This document shows positions 1 to 12,400 of a stretch of 64,000 bases of DNA, one piece after another. The DNA is taken from the NCBI GenBank assembly GCA_964019165.1, contig OZ025269.1, positions 14,967,422 through 15,031,421 on the forward strand, in the 5' to 3' direction. Numbering within the stretch: the stretch's first letter is position 1; every line of letters starts with the position of its first letter. A program made the translations under genes and the position numbers. The notes beneath the pieces are model-generated. The model saw only the letters and a list, made by a program, of their open reading frames with translations, did no database searches and had not been told where the DNA came from. The stretch is from Mastigias papua (lineage: Eukaryota; Cnidaria; Scyphozoa; Rhizostomeae; Mastigiidae).

Positions 1-3000
1 TTGCTTTGCTGGTAAACAATTATCATTATGTGTTGTACTCCCACACCAGTATGTAACCCTGATAAAATGCTCTGATCTAAAAAGTGGGTAAAATAGAAAA
101 AGAATTGCCAAATTGGACAGGAAGTGACGCTGAGTTCCTTCTGGCATTCATTAGTTTTGCTGCTTGTCTTTTCGCATTAGCAGGTGACTTGACAGCAGGC
201 TAACATGGCCTATTTAAACTCGAATACTCGATGCAAAACTCATCATCAACGGTCATCTTTTCAAATTATTGCTTTTATGCCTAAAGCAAAATTTGAAATG
301 AACACAATTTGTCAAAAAGACGGTCAATAGCGATGATGCATCAGGTTTATCTGCTCACACCAGTTCCAAACTAACCCAATGCATTTACCAATCCGATTTA
401 CCTCACTTTCAAAGCGGAGTGATTTGACTAGCATTGTATTCTTTTCAAGCAGTGTAGCGAGCATTGTATTCATTTGGAGCCGTGTAAGCAGAATGTCTAT
501 CCGGCGGCAAAAAGTAATCCTATGTGAAACGAATCCGGTATCGAGTGAACAGGGCCTAAGTTTGAAGTGAATCATTCTCAAATGTCGTAAAACAATATAA
601 TCTATTTTTGCGTTACATATGGAAGGCTAGAAGTAGCTTGTAAATGTTAGCCTATGATAGTAAACGAGACGCCAAGAAACTGCAGGATTCTAAGAAAGCA
701 AGACAAATTATAACAGTCTGCACAGCAATGGACAGTAAAACTATGTAATCCCCCCTCGTGTTTTTGTACAAGATATTAAGATATCAAAAATTGTACAATG
801 ATCAGTACTATTGTGGCCTAGGGCTGCCACATCAATTTTAGCCTAATGCTTGAAAGCTTTCTTCTACTTAAAGTTAAATTTCATTTGCACGTCGTTGTAA
901 TTCATTTTCATTTTCACTTCTCATTTTATTCCTAAAACAAACAGAACTGTCTTTAGCTTTTATTTATACGGTTAACTAAAATTTAAGTCTAAAGTCAGTA
1001 TGAAATAAAAACAAAAAATTAAATCGCATTCGAAAGCAAATCTATTTAGAATTCATTGTCAACAAAATAAATTTGAAGTTAAAGTGAACTTTCATAAAGG
1101 TGGAGAGCTGCCACTCTAAAAATTGTGAAAGTAAAAATGAAAACTTCCATGGTGGAGAGCTTCCACTATAATAATGCACTGCGCGCTTGAACAACCAAGC
1201 CCATCATCCTTTGCGGCTGTTTGTTAAAAAGCTTGCAATTTTGCTGGTTCCCTCTCTTATTCCAAGAAAGGAAAGGTGTTTGAAATTCTCTCCCTGACTA
1301 TGGCTGAGTGGGGACAGTTTGCTAATAAACAGAAAGAAAAGCGTGGAAAGGGTAGAAGTGGGAGCAGGACAGACAAGAATGGTGTTGGTTCTGAGATCAG
1401 ACTCGAAAAGATGAACTCAAATGTCAGTGGTATGGTGGCATGCAGCAGAAATACTCACGGATTGGCCGAGAAGAGCAAGTATTTTTCGACTGTGAATCTC
1501 TCACAGTTGAAAATATCATATCTGCTTCTTCTGTTCATTCTTAAAGCCCTATCCCAACTCTTACTTTAAGTCCTTATTAATCGAGATCCGTCATAATGGA
1601 GTACAATTAGTCGCATGCAGCATTGTCATCCTTTAGAAAATGTAGAAATGACGAAGCCTTCTGTTCAGCGATCGAAAACTCCATATGTATTCCGGGAAGT
1701 CGCATATTAACAAGACTAACATCTCAATTCTTCTAGACTTAGACTGAGATACTTTTTCATTGCTTCTCAAAGATCGACATCGTCTTTCGAAGAAAATTCT
1801 TGTATAAGAGATATAACAGAGACCAGGAAAGCTTCTTGCTGTCAAGAAAGTGAGATAGCTCTGATATTTGATTTTTGATCGAATGTAACTTCTCGTCACA
1901 AGCTCTCCACCCAGATCTCAGCTCAACATTTGAAATTTGCTTACGTTGTTTGACCAATCAAAGTTCAAATTTAACTTCATTTTCCTTATTCAATCAAGCC
2001 CAAAAGAATCCTAACAAGACGTTTACCAGCTACCTAGGAACCCCATTTCTTAAAAGTCTACCCCAGGTCCAAGTACAGCCAGCCATCGAGAGAATTAAAA
2101 TTTAAAAAAGTTGGCAACTATGGCCATACTCCAAGCAACAATTCAAAGAACAACGATCATTTCCATTTCAGTTCAACTGTATAATTCATAGAGGATCGAA
2201 GTTCAAATATAATAGTAACAACGTTTAAAGAGCAAATACAATCTCTGTTATTCTAGGGTATCCTATTGACAAGAAATATTAAGCGTAATAGGCCAGACAG
2301 ATCAATTACGTCCTATTTCTTGGTTGATAGTTTAAATAAGCTGACAATCAGTAATTCGCTTGGATGCAAGAAATGGGAAGAGAATAAGTGTTCCTAAATT
2401 ACAGCGAGTCCTACATTGTCGCAGATGGATAAGAACTAGGGCAAATTTTAAGCCAATAAACAGAGCACAGTACAAATCTAATGCACAACATCTAATACAT
2501 ACAATAAGTGCTGTGATGATGTCTCTCGTCTCTCATTAGCTAATGTCTAGTCTAAAACAAAAATAATTCCTCTAATGATCCTAAACATAACTCTAGCCAG
2601 TCAGACAGCCTGAGAAAAGCTCGTTGTCAAAAGTCTAATGTCACTGCTATGGAATATTTCAGACGTTGATTTTCCCTGAAACAGTCGAAGAGTTTTGTCA
2701 CTTATATCCTATCGGCCGAGCGAACTTTGTTTATCATTTTAATTATTACCTGTTACTCTGTTTGTATATTTCAAAAAAGTGAAAAATTGTTACATTCCAG
2801 TAAACTATTTTGTCCAAATATCTGTTATGTAAAGGCAAACCAAATCAATGCTTTCTTCTTCTTGAATAAGTTTTTGCATTTAAACTGAATTCTGTTGATG
2901 AAAATGCAAAATCAGGTGCATAAGTGATTTCCATCATTAAGGAAGCAAACTTTGCGTTCATTTGCGATAACGAAGCAAAATTCGACAATTATACTAAAGA

Positions 3001-6000
3001 GGATCTAAATGGTTCGTGGGAATATTAATGGAACCGATGGGACTTTCCATACAGAACTGTATATAAGAAGTTATTAAGCATGGCTTATATATTGCGGGTC
3101 ATCTCACATGGTTTATATTTTCTTTATAGGACTGATAATGATATGTACATCACTGCTCAAAATCTAATGAAACTTTTAAATAAGAATTCATATACACTCA
3201 CCAAAATCCATTAATCATAAGTCGTTATCTTTATATAACTCAGCGTCCTCATCATTTACTGCAAAAATGACAAATAAAAACCAAACCGTAAATAGCTTTT
3301 ATTCTGCCAACTTGTGTTTGCTCATGGCAAAACAAGATAGCAGCATAAATCTCTCTCAGCATTCATCCACCTCTCTCAGCAACTTAGCACTTGAAATTTA
3401 TGGATCATTTAAGAATGAAGTGGAGTCGAGATGCAGAATCACTAAGAACAGCCAGGCTTGGCAGAAAAGAAAGCATTCTTAGAAAAGAAGCTTGAGTTAT
3501 AGGCTATTCCCAATAGACACTCAAGGTATGATATTCCTCGAACGGAACAATCTGATGCGCATTAAAGCCCCAATGCCTAGGAAAGGCGGGATCTCACTAG
3601 GGTATGCATTCAAATCAGAGTATTGGCACTTTCGCAACTGTCGACTAAGTGCACGATGGCTGGGTTACAAGCAAACAGAATATAGTAATGCTATGCAAAA
3701 CTTAACGTTAGATTAACTTAGACTGACATTCCGAGGGTCAAGAATAGCCGGCGATGAGAATTGAATGCTCAAAGCAATAAGCTGTCGCTGCTTACTTACT
3801 TACTCTTTTGCTTACTTGCCAATACAAATATTATACCAAGACTGTTATGCCAAGACAACATGTTTTATACAAGACTACAAATTTGAAATGATCCCTATAA
3901 TAATTGGTGCACTGGGTTACGTCCCTAACGAATTGAAAACCAACCTGGAAAAATTGAACTTTAATGAGAAAGAAGTAAAAAGCACTACAAGAAAATTACA
4001 GACTATATCGGCCTCAGGAACCGTCACAGTCATGAAAACTTTTATTGGATTCAAAATGTAAAATCGAACCTAGAACTGATGGATATTTCTTATCCTCTGT
4101 AGCCTTACTTTTTACTTTTTAATTTTGAAACATTCGTTTGCTCTGTCCCTGTTCTATTGTTTAGAACCGGACTATTTTTATCGTACATATTATTGCAATA
4201 ATGGAATATATTGAATGAAACCTACTAAATTGCTCACTTACGTATGTAACACTGAGAATATACTTTCCATCTTAGCCCCGATAGGCAGATTCAAAGCGTG
4301 CATTCTTCTAAGGGTAATAAAAGTAAATTCATAAAAGAATACAATACAGCATAGTTGGCTCATCCTTTCGATATGAGATAAATCAAAAAATCTGTTTAGA
4401 AAATGAAATGTAGTGTCAAGAATACGAGCTACTTAACAAAATGGAAAGTAAAGTCTAGAAAATAGACCTGACTATGAAGTGACATGGAAAGGCAAGAAAG
4501 TAAACCTGTCTATAAACTGAAAGAGAGAACCAAAATCCAGGCCTTCTTATGAAAAGAAATGAAATAGGACATCTATATGGTAATCTGTTTATGAAATAAA
4601 ATGAAATGAAATGAATTGAAATGAAATGGAATGGAATGAAATGTGTAGAAGATAAACTTGCTTATAGAACGAAATGGAAAAGCTATGTAGTATCAGTTGC
4701 AAGTATCAACTTTGTTGCCTAGCAGTTATTTGTCCTTAGGACAAGAATCTTGTTCAATTATTGTTCTAAGCACAGTTGTCTGTTTCTTGATTAAACTGAT
4801 ATGTCATGCCGTCAACAATTGAATTGTTTGTTTGCATTTCTTTACGGTGACCCCCTTGCCTATAATGGCAATTGCTGGAGGAAAAGCAGTCATAAAAGAC
4901 TCTCGTGGGTTCCAGCCTGAGGCCTAAGAATTTACTTCATGAAGCAAAATAAATATTGAATCAATAATTGATGAGTAATTGTCATGGTATTCAGGTAACA
5001 AAATAATATAATCAGTAAGAATGGAATGATACTCAAGCCAGTAGAAACGCAGATAAGTTTGAGTATCACTTTTTACCTACTTTCGAAGCATGATACCTCG
5101 TGTCTTAATACTAATGAGTAGGCAAGGACTGTTCATCTTGCTTCAGTTAAGGCCTACTAGCATTTCTCGTAGAGTGATCATGCAGAAACTGCATTTATCA
5201 TAATAACATAAAACCTGACAAGGAGAAACAGCCTCTACAACTAATTTTTGCGAGCGCATTTTACGCAAAGCTAGCGCTTACGTATACCGCTTAAAATCCA
5301 TTCATCTTCATAAGTTGCTCTCGCAACGGTAAGCTGGGCGTCAGAATGACTAAAATTTCAAATTAAGATAATTTCAACCGCATAGAATATCAGAATGCAT
5401 GACTGCTGAGCGAAGCATAGATGGTTCGAGCAGAACCCTCGGAATATAGTTGGATTGTTCGCTCACGTCCACACAGCAGCACATGGATACCTGGTGGCAA
5501 CAATGGGGAGTTGAATGCGACGAAAAAGAAACCGGCCACTCTACCTGACTACGCTGAGTTGCTGAGCAGTATCAACCTTTATTAAACGAATCCATTAAAG
5601 AAGATGTTAACAGCTAGACGTTTTACTTAACATTTTATTTGACTTGGATATGTCTCTTGTCATCTGCCTGGATACACCTAGCTGTTTAATTCCCCCTTTA
5701 ATGGAATTGTTTAATAAATATTTATACTGCTGAAAAACTTGTCTGTGGTGATCTTCACTCTCACCCTTGCTATCGAAGCTATAAATTTTTTCTGTTTTTT
5801 ACAACTAAAGCCATTATAAAGCTACAAAACAATACCTAGAAGTATAAAGCATGACGTAATGTTTGGAAGAAAACCATATGAGAGATGACGTGCCAAAAAG
5901 AAGAGTTATATCGAATAAAGCTCTATTGCCAGAATATTTCATTTGCCATTACCAGCAATTGAATAGCTTGGCATCAATAAAATGTGTCCTGGGATACTGC

Positions 6001-6665
6001 AAGCAACCTTGAAGATCTATCACCAACAATTTTTGCATAAATATCATTAAAAGGGTATTTGGTTTCGCATAATTATCATTAAAAGTGTGTTTGTTTTCGC
6101 TATTACTTTGGCCCGTTTGCCGCTTGCAAATGGCATACGAAACCCTAGTAAGTTTTGTGTAATTACTAGAGATATACCGGAAATTTTCATATGCCCAATA
6201 GTTGGCATTTCCACCTTGAGCAGTGCTTCCAGCCTTTTTTATTCCTCCGTCCCTACAATTTCTGCTCTGACCTCGCACTCCCTACGACAGATATTTTGCT
6301 CAATGCCACTGCAGTGCAATAAACAAGTCAGGTTCCTGTCATTAAGATGGACGCTTCCTACATCCCTTAAAATGCTGTCTCACACCCTCAGAAGGTGCAG
6401 GTACTCCTGGATGGGAATTCCTGATATAGAAAATACGCTGTGCAAGGTCGCTTTAACTCTATTTAGCTCTATTCTCAGCCATCCGATTGATTGCTTGCAA
6501 GAGGTGAATACCTACTTTGCCTATCTTTTTGACTTGCATTAAATAGCAAACTAACAAAGATTCTTTAATCAAGAGAATGATATATTCAGTCAATGTTGGA
6601 CGAAAAAGCACTGAACAATAAAGGTTATCAATCAGCATTTTTAATGTTGTACGTAAAGGCAAAGG
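1..6665. other. Gene-poor stretch, no supported gene
   Basis: I see no recognisable coding exon, RNA gene or intact transposon here. Open frames of 60 to 150 codons occur on both strands (the longest at 6087-6542, plus), but none shows a known motif, repeat structure or splice-phase partner. They are about what AT-rich DNA gives by chance. A GAAAT-type array at 4588-4645 is listed separately. Confidence 0.5.
4588..4645. repeat. Imperfect GAAAT pentanucleotide array
   Basis: About ten imperfect tandem copies of gaaat/ggaat. It is a simple sequence repeat with no coding role. Confidence 0.8.
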
Positions 6666-6920
6666 TTAGTCCCATATATGACTTCGTATGTTTGGGAGTG
6701 CCTGGTAGAAAGGAGTCTTATCCTGGACCGTCGGCATAATAGGAGTAGGGTGGCCACATTTCTTCGCCACCTTTAATTCTACAGTGTTGATACCAGGTAC
6801 CCAATTGCTTCTGGGTGGACAGCGAAGCGAGCATTCCAACTATGGCTGGAAGGTTCACCTCAAACCATCGATGTTGGGCACAGTAGTTGAGCGTTGTCAC
6901 TACTCGGCTACTCACCCATA
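6666..6920 (-). mobile_element. tRNA-derived SINE, copy 1
   Basis: This is one of three dispersed copies of a roughly 255-bp repeat (the others are near 44.36-44.61 and 49.24-49.49 kb). Read on the minus strand, the 5' end has an A-box-like TAGCCGAGTA (6901-6910). About 40 bases on is a B-box-like GGTTTGAGGTG (6856-6866), the spacing of a tRNA internal promoter. A shared body follows, with a phrase on the plus strand about a cggcataa.agg.gtagggtgg core. The copies end with a common atgggact (minus) next to AAG-rich flank. This copy is the most diverged of the three. Confidence 0.7.
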
Positions 6921-7670
6921 AGTTGTTACTTCTTAGAAAGCGTGGAAAAAGACGGCAGAAAAGGGAAGCAATATACATGGGAATCGCATGCAGAATAAAA
7001 TCCCACTAAAAATTTCTGAAATAAGAAAAAAGCGAAAAGCTACCAAACTGCGACTCGGATGAAAAGCAGCCAAAATTAATTAGCTGGTTTTTTACTTTAA
7101 TTCTAATTAAGCATATGCCTTCAAAATTCTTGTTGAGATTTAATGAATTGCCAAGGAGACAAGCTCAAGAATAAAAGACAAGGAAAAACAAAGACTAACA
7201 TTGAGCAATACCAGCGCAGAAAAATAAGAGAGAGCACAAGAAAAGTACAAATCATCCGGAATCAAATAGTAAGATTTAATCAAAATTCTCCTTATTAACT
7301 TTATAAAAATCAGATGAGACTAAATATCATAGCTAACTTTACATTTCATGGTTAGCACTTTTTATCCCATAATAACTACAATACTCTCTATAAATAGGTG
7401 GTTTACAAAGGGTATATGGACCAAGGATACGTCAAATATGAAACACAATTACTTTTTCCCATGAGAGCGTGTCTTCTCTCGATCGTGTTCTGTACAACCT
7501 AATTGCGGATGACGAGGCAGATGATGACACGATAAGTTTTTTTGACTATGTCATTTTTTGAGGATTTAAATTCAGCTGTCACGTGACAAATCTCTCACCA
7601 GATGACACGTGACTTCATATGCTAAATTTCATTATCTCATTCCTATATTTCATTTAGGTTAAGTAAGCCC

Positions 7671-7860
7671 TTTAATTTTTCTGTCATGATATTCTAGCGA
7701 TTTTAGCGAAAGGGTATGATTTCGCTAAATTGAGAGTGCGTTGAAATTGATTTTCTCTACCTTTTGCATTAATCTTAATCAATCTAAGCTGCTATTCGCT
7801 AAATTTGCGCTAAATCTGGGCTATATTTTTTTGCTAAATTTAGCTGACGCAAAAATTAAA
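7671..7860. mobile_element. MITE-like inverted-repeat element
   Basis: The left end (tttaatttttctgtca) matches the reverse complement of the right end (tgacgcaaaaattaaa) with few differences. The similarity continues through an AGC..TTTAGC.AAA block. There is no coding capacity. I did not find a clear target-site duplication, so the family is not assigned. Confidence 0.5.
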
Positions 7861-8369
7861 CAACCTAAGGTATTACTCCTAACTGAATTTGAATGCTTAC
7901 TATAATCCTTTCTGAATATCCAATGTTAAAATAACAACGTACCGGAAAGAGAAAATGCTATGCTATCTGTCTATGCTTTTTATTTGATTTATTTAACTTC
8001 ATGACGTCTATGTCCTCTGATTTAACTGGTTGCAGTCTGCACAGTAAAAGGGTACTATATCACGAGGCCTGTCTCACTTACAGTGAAATCTAGCGTTGCC
8101 TTCTCAATAGTAGATTAAGTTGTTCTTCCTTTGGCAGGCGTGTAAGAGAGTGTGCAGTTATATAAAAGGAGTTGTGCCGTTCATTCACAATTCTTTGGAT
8201 GGCAAAAACCTGTTTGTATAGGACAGCTGTATCTGTGGCTCTGTGTCAAAGCCTGCTTTGAATGAAGTATATTGTGTCTATGTATACTAGAGAGTGATAA
8301 TATGCATACAAAACAGCAAAATAGTTTCCCGCATATAGCCCAATCATATACATTGTGGTGTATTTTACA

Positions 8370-8620
8370 GCCCGTTCTCATTGAGCTCACCTTAGGACAC
8401 CTGCGTTATCATTTAACAGATGTGCCGCCCCAGCCAAACTCCCGACCTGATAGTGTCTTCGGCACGGATCGACCTGCTCAAAATGCGAGGCCTTAATGCC
8501 AGAAAGTGAGCCGTGAGGCCCGCCTCCGCTCCACCGAATAAGTAAAAAAACGATAAGAGTAGTGGTATTTCACTGCCGCAGAGCGCGCCACGAGTGCACG
8601 CAATGCTCCCACCAAGTAGA
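8370..8620 (-). pseudogene. 28S rRNA fragment (3' domain), broken copy
   Basis: On the minus strand the sequence follows the 3' part of eukaryotic 28S rRNA. It carries the stretch for 'gtgaaataccactact', then 'ttacttattcggtg', 'ggcggcacatctgtta' and 'ggtgtcctaaggtgagctca', in the order found in real 28S. It starts and stops abruptly, is only about 250 bases long, and has several substitutions and small deletions relative to the conserved core. No other rDNA is beside it. I therefore read it as an integrated fragment, not a functional rRNA gene. Confidence 0.88.
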
Positions 8621-9050
8621 AATAGTAAAGCTGTAGTATACTCCTTTTATGTAGTAAAAAGAATCTTGTCTTATAAAAGCCACAACAGTTTCATTTCATA
8701 TTAATTCGACATTCAATTGTTAGCTTTCTAGATCAAAAAAGTCACTGGTATGACATTCCCCAGCTATGAGAAACACATAAGCGTGTATAAACTATGTTGA
8801 ACATTCGTCATTAGTTAAGGTGGTTCAGCAATTCAGTTCATTTTTCATGTTTTAAATTCTCTTCATGCAACTTACCAACTAGTGCACACATTTAACTGAG
8901 ATACACCAACAAAACTAAATTAAATAAAATTACAATAAAAGAATAACACTGCAAGTAGACAATAGAATTCAGGTACAATTTACGGCAACAAAGATGTAAG
9001 GAGAAGTTGCATGAATTGAATTATTTAAAGGAATAGATCTCTCAGTAGTT

Positions 9051-9335
9051 AAAATGCCTGCCAAAAGTCTTGGAGCACTTGCTATGATTTACGGTACAGA
9101 CGAGCAATAGCGCCCCCCCCCCCCCCATTAAACAATGCTGTATGAAGCAAACATGAGTATCCCGAAAAGCAAAAATCATGCGAGTGTAGAATGGTAGGGG
9201 TGTTCGCTATTGAATCAACATTGTTTAAGGAGAAGAGGGGTTTAAGTTATAATTGGTGTCACTGAAAAACGACAGGAGTCCGAAATTCATAAAATTGTGT
9301 TGGTGCTCCAACTACTTTTGGCAAGCACTTTAGAT
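9051..9335. mobile_element. MITE with poly-C core, upstream of the first secreted-repeat gene
   Basis: The left end (tgcctgccaaaagtcttgga) is inverted at the right end, around 9308-9333 (tccaactacttttggcaagca). The interior has 14 consecutive C at 9113-9126 and no open frame. The element lies about 60 bases before the TATA motif of the next gene, so it forms part of that gene's upstream region. Confidence 0.6.
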
Positions 9336-9390
9336 TAGTCGAGGAAAGAAATATATTCTTGTTTCTTTCTGCAAAAGATTTCTGCACTAT

Positions 9391-9397
9391 TATAAAT
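9391..9397 (+). promoter_or_regulatory. Candidate TATA box
   Basis: TATAAAT lies 60 bases before the ATG at 9451. That would place the transcription start near 9420 and leave a short 5' UTR. The site is inferred from position only. Confidence 0.5.
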
Positions 9398-9450
9398 GAA
9401 ATGCTTTATTGCTCCGTAGATATTCATTGTATTCATAAGTACTGGTGAAA

Positions 9451-12400
9451 ATGAATACTGCTCTATTTGCCGTGCTCCTTGCGTGTATTGCGGTGATCTC
9501 TCTTAGCACCAATGGTAAGTGTCGCTGTGATACATAAATTTATTTAAAATCCATCGTCTTTTCATATAGATATGATGTAATACTTACTCTTATTAAGAGT
9601 TAACTTTTCAAAATTGCATATAGATCTGAAACCTCTGGTCATATATGTAGTGGTTTTGCTATAAATAGAACAACACCAGTCAATTCCTAAACACAAGGGG
9701 AAGGGTCTTTACAGAGAATCTTTTCATAACATATCTTACGAAACATTCCAGAATTACGAAGGAAGAAGAGATATAATACAGAAGAGTGTTTAACCAAAGA
9801 AGTGTTATAATTTAATGCAAGCAAAGATAGAATAAGTACGAATATGGACAACAATTGATATAATAGGAAAACAAAATTTAACCACATGCTTTGAGAATGG
9901 ATCTTACAGCATAACTAAAACACAGGCCCCTACACGGCTGACCCGAACAATTCTGAAGGACCAGCAGAGCTTTCTAGTCAGTTGATGCAATCAGTTATTG
10001 CAGCTGTAATAAACTTCATATTTTTTATAGAATCTTGGAGCAACCTAAGCACATCAAAATACTAAGACAATTTGCACCAAACATGTACGAAAAGAGAAGC
10101 ATAGCTGAAGCTTCAAGCCATTCCGCCAACATTCCACCCTATGGTGTCTAATTGCCGTCCCCCCGCATGCAAAGTAGTATTTGAAAATTTTTTCCAACCC
10201 CTCACCCTTATTACGATCCCCCGGCAATTAACCTTGGAGGACTTAGTGTGCAAAGTAGCTGAAACAAGAATAATTTCTCATAATAAGACCCGTTTGTTTT
10301 ATCAGTTGTGTGTACTGAATGTTGCTGACCAGACTGCTACATCAGGTTCTGTTTTCATAGCGAAATAATTGTTCTATTGATTTAAATTGCTTCAAACCTA
10401 TTTTTTCTTATTTTTTACTTGTTACACCGAAATATTGAAGCTATAATTGTTAGATAGTTTTGCTGCTTAGTAGAGAAAATTACGGTGGCCCACAAGTATC
10501 ACGGCAAAACTTTCTTTCTCACGGCAAAACTCTCTTTCTCACGGCAAAACTTTCTTTCTCACGGTAAAACTTTCTTTCTCACGGCAAAACTTTCTTTTTC
10601 ACGGCAAAACTCTTTCTCAAGGCAAAACTTTCTTTTTCACGGCAAAACTTTCTTTCTCAAGGCCACACTTGTTTACACCGCATGACTTTGCCTAAACAAG
10701 ATGTCAATTCTTTCATTACAAAGAAAGGAACGCAGCAATATCTCCCTGAACTGGGTCGTTTCTGGAAGTTGTTTGTATGCCTGCTATGATCCCATTGTCG
10801 GCTCCAAGACCTGTCACTCAAGGTTGCCAGAAGGAATAATAGGGAAGAGGGACCATCCAGAAAGTACGAACGCTTTAAAGGTCGGTGGGTGGGTATGGTC
10901 AAAAGCCTACATACGCGTACAGGGTGGGTGGGTTGATAAAGGTCAAAGCGTATGCACAATGGCATGCTCTACTAGAAAGCCTACCCATCGTGCAAGCTGA
11001 GGGGAAATGTGGACGAAATGGCACAAAATTAAAACATTGCAGCAATTACTTTGTAAAAGTGAGAACTTAATGCATTTTGTGTTCATTTTATGAAAAGCTG
11101 TTGCTAAAAGTAACATTTTTCAAGGAATATCAAGGAAAATTCGTACGCTCGTACAGGGATGGGTGGGTGTTTTGAATCAAAAGCATACTCGCGCGTAAAG
11201 GGTCGGTATGTTGGTAAAAAATGTGACGATCTTAGGCGTATGTACTTCCTGGAAGATCCTAAGGGGGGGACGTGTTTGCAAAAGAGGCACTTTGTATTTC
11301 CCTCATCAACCATATGTATCGTTCTTTCCCTTCGCTTTCTGAACAAATGTTATCCTCAGAGCGAATGTTGTACTCTACAAAAGAGCGTTTTGCCATGAGA
11401 AAGAGTTCTGTTGAGAGAAAGAGAGTTTTGCCGCGAGAAAGAATGTTTTGCCGTGAGAAAGAAAGTTTTGCCGTGAGAAAGAAAGTTTTGCCGTGAGAAA
11501 GAGAGTTTTGCCGTGAGAAAGAGAGTTTTGCCGTGAGAAAGAAAGTTTTGCCGTAAGAAAAAGAGTTTTGCCGTGATACTGTGGGCCACCGTAGAAAATG
11601 AACTAGCTTGGAACAAGTTTCTAAGTTTCCTGCACCCCCAGCTAATTCCGACCCCTCCGGCAATTAGGCACCTAATAATACAATCCGTTATGTTACAAGT
11701 AAATTGCAAACATTTTTGTAGCATACTATGTGCTACGCACAATCAGTCCGGAAAGTAAGCGAAGTAAGTAATGTCATGGTCCAAATGTATCTTAATATTC
11801 AAACTTTGCTAGTCTTTATTTAGTGTGTTGGCAATAGCACGTCATTGCTAACGATGCAAAAGGAATAACCATAAATGAAATGTATTTCATTCTGATGCCA
11901 TATTTTACATTTAGGAGCACCAGTAGCATCAGGAGAAGGATCAGGGTCTGGTAGAGGATTGGGACACGGAAGAGGACCGGGGTCTGGTTCAGGTTTTGAG
12001 TCAGGATCAGGGAAAGGTTCAGGGTCTGGTGAGAGTTTTGAATCAGGAATTAGTTCAGGATCAAAATCAGGATCACACTTAGTTTCAGGGTCAGGTTCAG
12101 GGTCTGTTGAGGTCTCAGAATCTAGCTCAGGGTCTAACTCAGGGTCTAGTTCACACTCAGGATCAGGATCAGGATCAGGCCCAGGATCTGGTGAGGGATC
12201 AAGCTCAGGATCAGTCTCAGGATCTGGTGAGGGAACAGCTTCAGGGTCTGGCTCACATTCAGGATCAGGATCAGGCTCAGGATCTGGTGAGCAAACAGGC
12301 TCAGGGTCTGGCTCACATTCAGGATCAGGATCAGTCTCAGGATCTGGGGAGGGAACAGCCTCAGGGTCTGGCTCACATTCAGGATCAGGATCAGGATCAG

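Noticed and set aside
1276..1569. 97-residue frame with a Lys/Arg-rich start and a hydrophobic end
   Set aside because: No family resemblance, no splice partner and no neighbouring gene context; kept only as unsupported.
6087..6542. 151-residue frame, with a 109-residue frame opposite
   Set aside because: Not repetitive, but shows no motif; possibly an old transposon piece that I cannot identify.
8272..8496. 74-residue plus-strand frame across the rRNA fragment
   Set aside because: Overlaps an antisense 28S rRNA piece, so it is not a protein gene.
10485..11742. Repeated KLSFSRQNF / GKTFFLTA frames
   Set aside because: They are translations of the 20-mer arrays of the foldback-like element, on both strands and in several frames.
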